Assembly: GCF_013113715.1 (NCBI RefSeq)
Contig: NZ_CP053344.1
Span: 1,054,001-1,118,000, forward strand
Length of the DNA stretch: 64,000 nucleotides
DNA from: Herbiconiux sp. SALV-R1
GTDB lineage: Bacteria > Actinomycetota > Actinomycetes > Actinomycetales > Microbacteriaceae
Reading direction: 5' to 3'
Part shown: piece after piece, positions 56,583-64,000 of the stretch
Numbering within the stretch: the stretch's first letter is position 1
How the letters are laid out: each line of letters starts with the position of its first letter
Translations under genes and position numbers: made by a program
The notes under the pieces: model-generated
Told to the model about the DNA's origin: nothing
The model's database searches: none
Seen by the model: the letters and a program-made list of their open reading frames with translations, nothing else

Positions 56583-57563
56583 ATGGCCACCATGCAAGAC
56601 GTCGCCGCGCTGGCGGGCGTGAGCGCCAAGACGGTGTCGCGGGTGTTCAACGACGACCCGCACGTGCTGCCCGACACGAGATTGCGCGTCGAAGACGCCA
56701 TGCGCAGCCTCAACTACGTGCCGAACGTGCTCGCCCGCACCTTCAGGGCGGGGCGGTCGTCGAGTGTGGGGGTCGCCGTGCCCGATGTCGTCGACCCGTT
56801 CTTCGCGTCGATCGTGCGGGCCGTCGAGAGCGTGTGCTCGGCGGCGGGGCTGACCACGCTGGTCACGAGCATCGGCGACGACCCCGCGCGGGAGCGCTCG
56901 GTGCTCGAGGCGCTGCTGCGCACCCAGCTGATGGGGCTCGTGCTCGCGCCGGTCGCCTCGAGTCACGCCTGGCTCGCGCCGTGGACCGAGACCACCCCCA
57001 TCGAGTTCGTCGACCGCTCCCCGGTCGACCTCGACGCCGACTACTTCGTCGAAGACGACCGCGACGGCTCCTACCTCGCCACCAGGCACCTGCTCGACCA
57101 CGGGCACACGCGGGTGGCGTTCCTCGCCGACCAGACGCATCCGCCGAGCTCCCGGCGCCGACTCGGGGGATACACCGAGGCGCTGGCGGATGCGGGGGTC
57201 ACCCTCGACGAACGCCTCATCGCCTTCGACGCGGGCAGCGACGAGGGTGCGGGGCGCGAGCTCGACCGGCTGAGCCGGCTCGCGGCGCCGCCGACCGCGG
57301 TGTTCTCGTCGAACGCCCGAGTGACGATGCACGCGTTCGGCGCGCTGAAGAGCTCGGGTGCGGCCTTCGTCGGATTCGGCGACTTCCCCATGGCCGACCG
57401 CCTCACCCCCGCCGTCACCGTCATCGACCAAGACCCCGCCTACCTCGGCCGCCTCGCCGCCACCCGCGCCCTCGACCGCTTCGCCACCCCCACCGCCCAC
57501 TACGCTCCCGCCACCGTCGTCCCCGTCGCCCTCACCATCCGCCACTCCTGCGGCTGCGCGTAG
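56583..57563 (+). CDS. LacI-family transcriptional regulator
   Basis: A 326-residue regulator, HTH MATMQDVAALAGVSAKTVSR, then NDDPHVLPDTRLRV and hinge MRSLNYVPNVLARTFRAGRS. Effector segments are GVAVPDVVDPFFASIVRAVE, FVDRSPVDLDADYFVEDDRD and FVGFGDFPMADRLTPAVTVI. It is a close paralogue of the protein at 26741-27721. GAGAGGAG stands 7 nt before the ATG. It probably controls the FGGY/LacD-like genes upstream through the ATGACATCGATGACATG pair. It is the last gene before a large repeat region. Confidence 0.92.
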   Translation: MATMQDVAALAGVSAKTVSRVFNDDPHVLPDTRLRVEDAMRSLNYVPNVLARTFRAGRSSSVGVAVPDVVDPFFASIVRAVESVCSAAGLTTLVTSIGDDPARERSVLEALLRTQLMGLVLAPVASSHAWLAPWTETTPIEFVDRSPVDLDADYFVEDDRDGSYLATRHLLDHGHTRVAFLADQTHPPSSRRRLGGYTEALADAGVTLDERLIAFDAGSDEGAGRELDRLSRLAAPPTAVFSSNARVTMHAFGALKSSGAAFVGFGDFPMADRLTPAVTVIDQDPAYLGRLAATRALDRFATPTAHYAPATVVPVALTIRHSCGCA

Positions 57564-57570
57564 CGCGCGG

Positions 57571-58290
57571 AACCGGATGGAGTTCGGGTGCCGGAGGCGG
57601 TGATTTCTCCATCGAGTTCCGGATGCGGCACGGACGTCCGTCCGGTTCGGGTGCGGCAGCTGCCCACGCGGCCGGCAAAACGACGGAGGTTCGGAGTGAT
57701 GGCGGGCTGAGCATCCGTCGTTTGGCCGGATGCGGGTGAGACTCCGTCGATCGGGTGAGGGGACGACGGGCGCTGCGGAACCGGATGGAGTTCGGGCCGT
57801 CGACGCGGCGGTTTCTCCATCGAGTTCCGGATGCGGCACGGACGTCCGTCCGGTTCGGGGTGCGGCAGCTGCCCGCGTGGCGGTCGAAACGACGGAGGTT
57901 CGGAGTGATGGCGGGCTGAGCATCCGTCGTTTGGCTGGATGCGGGTGAGACTCCGTCGATTGGCTGAGGGGACGGCGGGCGCTGCGGAACCGGATGGAGT
58001 TTGGGCGTCCGAGGAGGCCCGGCCTCGACCGATTTCAGGGTGCGGTCCGGAACGCGATCCGTTTCGGCAGGGCACCTAGCCGCGTGGCGGTCGAAACGAC
58101 GGAGGTTGGGAGCGATGGCGGGCTGAGCATCCGTCGTTTGGGCGGATGCGCGGGAAAGTCCATCGCTTGGTCGGGCGGACACCTGTCGCAGTTGCCGGAC
58201 TGGATGGAGTTCGGAGGCGGGAGGCGGTGATTCCTCCATCGAGTTCCGGGGGCGGGCCCGAAGTCCATCCGGTTCGGGCGCCGCGGCCGG
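57571..58290. repeat. Imperfect tandem repeat, 208-210-bp unit, three full copies plus a partial one
   Basis: Units begin at 57571, 57779, 57988 and 58198 with AACCGGATGGAGTT-like sequence. Each repeats blocks such as CCATCGAGTTCCGGATGCGG, GAAACGACGGAGGTTCGGAG and GGCGGGCTGAGCATCCGTCG. The first two unit lengths are not multiples of three, so a protein repeat is unlikely. It fills the gap between a LacI gene and a helicase gene; no gene is supported in it. Confidence 0.9.
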
Positions 58291-58298
58291 GGCGCGGG

Positions 58299-60158
<1,860 letters not shown>

Positions 60159-60164
60159 GTGTCA

Positions 60165-60170
60165 AGGGTA
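60165..60170 (-). promoter_or_regulatory. Leaderless -10 box (TACCCT) of the DEAD-box helicase gene
   Basis: The TANNNT hexamer is 6 nt upstream of the ATG, with no ribosome-binding site in between. Confidence 0.5.
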
Positions 60171-60227
60171 GAACGGATGCGCCTCCCGCGGCTCCGCTTC
60201 GGGCGGCACGGTGGCAGGCTGACTGCC

Positions 60228-61961
60228 ATGCACCGCCCCGGCACCTCCCAGATCGACCTGCCCGCCCTCGTTCGGAAGGCCGGGTTCAGCGAGCTGAGGG
60301 CCGGTCAGGAGGAGGCGGTGCGCGCGGCGATCGACGGTCGCGACGTGCTCGCCGTGATGCCGACGGGCCACGGCAAGTCGGCGATCTACCAGCTCGCCGC
60401 GACCGCCCTGAGCGATCGGGGGCTCGCCGTCGTCGTGAGCCCGCTCATCGCCCTGCAATGGGACCAGCTGCGCCAGCTCGAGGAGCTGCCCGGAGCCCCC
60501 GAGGGCCGCGTCATCAACTCCGACCTCAGCGACGCCGACGAGGCCGACGCCTGGGCCGCCATCGAGGGCGGCGAGACCGGCGTGGTCTTCCTCGCCCCCG
60601 AGCAGCTCGCCAAAGACGAGGTGTTCGAGCGGCTCGAACGCCGCGGCGTCGCCCTGTTCGTGGTCGACGAGGCGCACTGCGTGTCGTCGTGGGGCCACGA
60701 CTTCAGGCCCGACTACCTGCACCTCGGCGACGTGATCGAGCGTCTCGGCCACCCGGTCGTGGTCGCCCTCACCGCCACCGGGTCGGCCCCGGTGCGCGAC
60801 GACGTCGAGGCGGTGCTCGCGCTCCGCGACCCGCTCGTGCTGGTCACCGGCTTCGACCGGCCGAACCTGCACCTCGCCGTGCTGCGGCACGAGCAGGAGT
60901 CGGAGAAGGAGGCTGCCGTCATCGTGCAGGTCGTCGCGCTCTCCGCCGACGGCCAGGGCCTGCTCTACGTCGCCACCCGCCGCGACACCGAGCAGCTCGC
61001 CGAGCGGCTCGAAGCGGCGGGGCTGCGCGCCGCGCCCTTCCACGGCTCGATGGCGGCCCGCCGCAAGGAGGCGGTCTACGAGGCCTTCCAAGCCGGCGAG
61101 CTCGACGTGGTCGTCGCCACCTCGGCGTTCGGCATGGGCATCGACAAGGCCGACATCCGCTTCGTCGTGCACGCGGCCATCACCGAGTCGGCCGACGACT
61201 ACTACCAGGAGATCGGCCGCGGCGGCCGCGACGGCGACGCCTCCACCATCGTGCTGCACTACCGCGAAGAAGACCTAGGGCTGCGCCGGTACTTCACCAG
61301 CTCGAAGCCGAACCGCGAGAAGCTCACGAAGGTGGTGAAAGCCCTGCGCGCCGCGAAGACGGCTCCGGATGCGCGCACCCTGGCCCAGAAGACCGGCCTG
61401 TCGACGAGGGCGTTGCGCGGTCAGCTCGACCTGCTCACCGAGGCGGGAGTGGCGCGCGAGGAGGGCGGCGCCGTGCGGCTCGTGCGGCAGCTCACCCCCG
61501 CGAAGGCGTACGCCGCCGCCGAGGAGGTGGCGGAGCGTCGCACCCGCATCGGGGTGTCGCGCCTCGAGATGGTGCGGCAGTACGCCGAGACGCTCGACTG
61601 CCGGCGGCAGTTCCTGCTGGGGTACTTCGGGCAGGAGGCGCCCGACTTCTGCGGCGGGTGCGACAACTGCGACGAGGGGCGCGGGCGCACCCGGGCGAAG
61701 CTCGCGGCGGTGCCGGCGGGGAAGGCGGCGGAGCCAGGGGGAAGCGCATCCGGTGCCGACTCCGACGCCCCGAACGACGCCTCCGTCGCGACGGCAGACG
61801 AGCCCTGGGCCGCCGGCTCCACCGTCGACCACGAGCGCTTCGGCTCCGGAACCGTCGTGAGCGTCGACGACGACCGCCTCACCGTCTTCTTCGAGAGCGA
61901 GGGCTACACCGTGCTGTCTAAGCAGATCGTCGCCGAGCAGGGGCTGCTGCGGGCGAGCTGA
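60228..61961 (+). CDS. recQ: RecQ-family ATP-dependent DNA helicase
   Basis: A 577-residue helicase. Motif I VMPTGHGKSAIYQ, II VVDEAHCVSSWGHDFRPDY, III VALTATGSA and VI YYQEIGRGGRDGD are seen. A zinc-binding region is marked by CRRQFLLGYFGQEAPDFCGGCDNC, and a C-terminal DUF3553-like strand domain reads VDHERFGSGTVVSVDDDRL. An Ala/Ser/Asp-rich linker joins the last two. It unwinds DNA 3'-to-5' in recombination repair. Motif I has GHGKS in place of the usual GGGKS. The start was placed at MHRPGTS; an upstream GTG at 60159 would add 23 residues. Divergent from the RNA helicase gene. Confidence 0.9.
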   Translation: MHRPGTSQIDLPALVRKAGFSELRAGQEEAVRAAIDGRDVLAVMPTGHGKSAIYQLAATALSDRGLAVVVSPLIALQWDQLRQLEELPGAPEGRVINSDLSDADEADAWAAIEGGETGVVFLAPEQLAKDEVFERLERRGVALFVVDEAHCVSSWGHDFRPDYLHLGDVIERLGHPVVVALTATGSAPVRDDVEAVLALRDPLVLVTGFDRPNLHLAVLRHEQESEKEAAVIVQVVALSADGQGLLYVATRRDTEQLAERLEAAGLRAAPFHGSMAARRKEAVYEAFQAGELDVVVATSAFGMGIDKADIRFVVHAAITESADDYYQEIGRGGRDGDASTIVLHYREEDLGLRRYFTSSKPNREKLTKVVKALRAAKTAPDARTLAQKTGLSTRALRGQLDLLTEAGVAREEGGAVRLVRQLTPAKAYAAAEEVAERRTRIGVSRLEMVRQYAETLDCRRQFLLGYFGQEAPDFCGGCDNCDEGRGRTRAKLAAVPAGKAAEPGGSASGADSDAPNDASVATADEPWAAGSTVDHERFGSGTVVSVDDDRLTVFFESEGYTVLSKQIVAEQGLLRAS

Positions 61962-61986
61962 TTTCAGCCCGGCGGGAACGGCGCGC

Positions 61987-61992
61987 TAGCGT
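61987..61992 (+). promoter_or_regulatory. Leaderless -10 box (TAGCGT) of ppc
   Basis: TAGCGT ends 6 nt before the GTG start; no Shine-Dalgarno sequence. Confidence 0.45.
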
Positions 61993-61998
61993 GAGCGG

Positions 61999-64000
61999 GT
62001 GACCAGCGAGTTCGAACCACCCGCCACGACCGCATCCCTCGATCTCACCCGGCAGAGCGTGAGCGACGAGGTCGACCGCGACCTCCGCGCCGACGTCAGT
62101 CTGCTCGGTTCGCTGCTCGGCCGCGTGCTCACCGAGGCCGGTGGCGAGGGGCTGCTCGACGACGTCGAGCGGCTGCGCGCGCTCGTCATCCACGCCTACG
62201 AGCGCGACAGCGACGCGTCGATCGAAGACGCCGAGGCCCTCGTGGAGTCGTTCAGCACCGAGCGTGCGGAGCAGGTGGCGCGGGCCTACACCTGCTACTT
62301 CCACCTGTCGAACCTCGCCGAGGAGCACCACCGGGTGCGCGTGCTGCAGGCGCGGCTCGGCGCAGCGGGTGCCGCGGGCGGCGCGGACGCCTCCGGCACC
62401 GCGGCCCGCCCCGACTCCCTCCCCGCCGCGATCGAGCGCATGCGCGCCGAGCTCGGGCCCGAGGCCGCAGCCGAGCGCCTGCGGTCGCTGCGCTTCCACC
62501 CGGTGCTCACCGCGCATCCGACCGAGGCCCGCCGCCGCGCCATCGCCTCGGCCATCCGCCGCATCAGCGAGCTGCTCGACGAGCGCGACGCCGCCGAGCC
62601 CGGCTCGATCGCCCTCATCGAGAACGAGCGCCGCCTGCTCGAGGAGATCGACGTGCTCTGGCGCACCTCGCCGCTCCGCCTCACCCGCCCCACCCCGCTC
62701 GACGAGGTGCGCACGGCGATGTCGATCTTCGACCAGACCCTGTTCGAGACGGTGCCCCGGGTCTACCGCCTGCTCGACGACTGGCTGCAGGGGCCGACGG
62801 ATGCGGGGCGCAAGCCCGCTGTCGCCCCCGCCTTCCTGAGACTCGGCAGCTGGATCGCCGCAGACCGCGACGGCAACCCCTTCGTCACCGCCGACGTCAC
62901 CAAGGAGGCCGCGGCCATCGGCGCCGAGCACGTACTGCTCGGGCTCGAGCGTGCCGCCACCCGCATCGGGCGCACCCTCACCCTCGACGAGGCCGACACC
63001 CCGCCGAGCGACGCGCTCCGCGAGCTCGCCGCGCGGCAGGAGCAGATCGCCCCGCACGTCACCTCGCAGATCGGCACCCGCGCCCCGAACGAGCCGCACC
63101 GCCGCGCCGTGCTCGTGATCGCCGAGCGCATCGCCGCCACCCGCCGAGGCGAGTCGCCGCTCGGCTACGCCGACCCCGAGGAGCTGCTCGCCGAGCTGAG
63201 CATGGTGCAGGAGTCGCTGCGTGCCGGCGGCGCCGAGCGCAGCGCCGACGGCGAGCTGCAGAACCTGGTGTGGCAGGTGCAGACCTTCGGCTTCCACCTC
63301 GCCGAGCTCGAGGTGCGGCAGCACTCGAAGGTGCACCGCCAGGCCCTCGAGGAGGTGCGCGCCGGCACCCCGGTCGAGGAGCGCGCCGAGATGACCGGCG
63401 AGGTGCTCGAGGTGTTCCGCACCATCTCGTATCTGCAGGGCCGCTACGGCGTCGACGCCGCACGCCGCTACATCGTCTCATTCACGCAGTCGTCGGCCGA
63501 CCTCGCCAACGTCTACGAACTCGCCGAAGCCGCGCTCGGGTCGCCCAAGGCCGCACCCACGCTCGACGTCATCCCGCTGTTCGAGACCTTCGACGACCTG
63601 CAGGCCTCCACGCGCATCCTGAGCGAGATGATCGAACTCGAGCCGGTGAAGGCGCGCCTTGCCGCCACGGGCCGCAAGCTCGAGGTCATGCTCGGATACT
63701 CCGACTCGTCGAAGGATGTGGGGCCCGTCTCGGCGACGCTCGCCCTGTACTCGGCGCAGTCGCGCATCGCCGACTGGGCGACGGAGAACGACATCGTGCT
63801 GACGCTGTTCCACGGGCGCGGGGGAGCGCTCGGGCGCGGCGGCGGGCCGGCCAACGAGGCCGTGCTGGCGCAGCCCCCGGGATCGGTCGACGGCCGGTTC
63901 AAGCTCACCGAGCAGGGCGAGGTGATCTTCGCGCAGTACGGCGACAAGGCGATCGCGGCGCGGCACATCGAGCAGATGGCCGCGGCGACACTGCTGGCCT
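61999..64000 (+). CDS. ppc: Phosphoenolpyruvate carboxylase, 5' portion
   Basis: The first 667 codons of a gene that leaves the window; full-length enzymes have about 900 residues. The catalytic His motif is FHPVLTAHPTEARRRAIASA. LRLGSWIAADRDGNPFVT, TFGFHLAELEVRQHS, MLGYSDSSKDVG and the glycine-rich active-site loop LFHGRGGALGRGGGPANEAV are also present. It makes oxaloacetate from PEP and bicarbonate, an anaplerotic step needed when growth substrates enter at the triose level, as in the polyol island. The GTG is preceded by TAGCGT at 6 nt; upstream GTG is closed by a stop. Encoded on the plus strand after recQ. Confidence 0.95.
   Translation, partial: MTSEFEPPATTASLDLTRQSVSDEVDRDLRADVSLLGSLLGRVLTEAGGEGLLDDVERLRALVIHAYERDSDASIEDAEALVESFSTERAEQVARAYTCYFHLSNLAEEHHRVRVLQARLGAAGAAGGADASGTAARPDSLPAAIERMRAELGPEAAAERLRSLRFHPVLTAHPTEARRRAIASAIRRISELLDERDAAEPGSIALIENERRLLEEIDVLWRTSPLRLTRPTPLDEVRTAMSIFDQTLFETVPRVYRLLDDWLQGPTDAGRKPAVAPAFLRLGSWIAADRDGNPFVTADVTKEAAAIGAEHVLLGLERAATRIGRTLTLDEADTPPSDALRELAARQEQIAPHVTSQIGTRAPNEPHRRAVLVIAERIAATRRGESPLGYADPEELLAELSMVQESLRAGGAERSADGELQNLVWQVQTFGFHLAELEVRQHSKVHRQALEEVRAGTPVEERAEMTGEVLEVFRTISYLQGRYGVDAARRYIVSFTQSSADLANVYELAEAALGSPKAAPTLDVIPLFETFDDLQASTRILSEMIELEPVKARLAATGRKLEVMLGYSDSSKDVGPVSATLALYSAQSRIADWATENDIVLTLFHGRGGALGRGGGPANEAVLAQPPGSVDGRFKLTEQGEVIFAQYGDKAIAARHIEQMAAATLLA

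Noticed and set aside
57532-58239. 235-codon minus-strand ORF and shorter plus-strand ORFs in the tandem-repeat region
   Set aside because: They arise from a 208-210-bp repeat whose unit length is not a multiple of three; the frames encode inconsistent, Arg/Pro-rich sequence without start signals.
57571-58290. CRISPR array
   Set aside because: The repeat unit is about 209 bp with no alternation of short identical repeats and unique spacers, and no cas genes are present.

Overview
The window is GC-rich chromosomal DNA from an actinobacterium, most likely a member of the Microbacteriaceae. The base composition, the actinobacterial trio SCO1664/DUF3090/MSMEG_4193, an archetypal PEP carboxylase, many leaderless start signals (TANNNT-N6-start) and a very frequent GGATGC/GCATCC hexamer all point that way. 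The genus is not resolved. No rRNA, tRNA, CRISPR array, transposase or phage gene was seen.

Left arm (1-21.5 kb): defence and stress genes. It begins with the 5' end of a GNAT acetyltransferase gene and an AbiEii-like nucleotidyltransferase/HTH pair. Next are a frame-broken LacI remnant and a JetA-JetB-JetC (Wadjet/MksFEB-like condensin) operon with no JetD nuclease gene. A wall-anchored GH18 protein, a MarR regulator, a SnoaL-like protein, the SCO1664/DUF3090/phosphomutase trio and a GmrSD-like DUF262/DUF1524 protein follow. Then come a putative Fe/2OG oxygenase behind a DtxR-like box, a Phd/RelE toxin-antitoxin pair, and a two-component system beside two secreted Pro/Asp-rich proteins that share a 15-bp upstream motif with it. 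The arm ends with an XRE regulator plus an AbiEii-like toxin gene interrupted by an in-frame TAG.

Middle (21.5-57.6 kb): a sugar/polyol catabolic island. It holds four intact LacI regulators, three DeoR regulators and one GntR regulator, and one ABC importer of the ribose/fructose/polyol class (ATPase, permease, lipoprotein). It also holds three FGGY kinases, two PfkB kinases, a P-loop/HAD fusion, four aldolases of three fold types, and a ManA-like isomerase. The oxidoreductases are a mannitol-dehydrogenase-family enzyme, three SDRs including L-xylulose-reductase-like and ribitol-dehydrogenase-like members, and a Gfo/Idh/MocA protein. A plausible scheme is polyol uptake, oxidation to a ketose, phosphorylation, aldol cleavage to DHAP plus an aldehyde, and oxidation of a glycolaldehyde-derived 2-hydroxy acid by the FAD/Fe-S oxidase. 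The exact substrates cannot be read from the sequence. Several palindromic operators are visible, and one LacI-type palindrome (GACAACGTTGTC) occurs in front of two separate modules. An ATP-grasp/LLM-monooxygenase pair sits inside the island.

Right end (57.6-64 kb): a non-coding imperfect tandem repeat with a period of 208-210 bp, then housekeeping genes: a DEAD-box RNA helicase, RecQ and the 5' two thirds of ppc. A 56-bp nested palindrome occurs three times in the window, each time 27-28 nt after a plus-strand stop codon.
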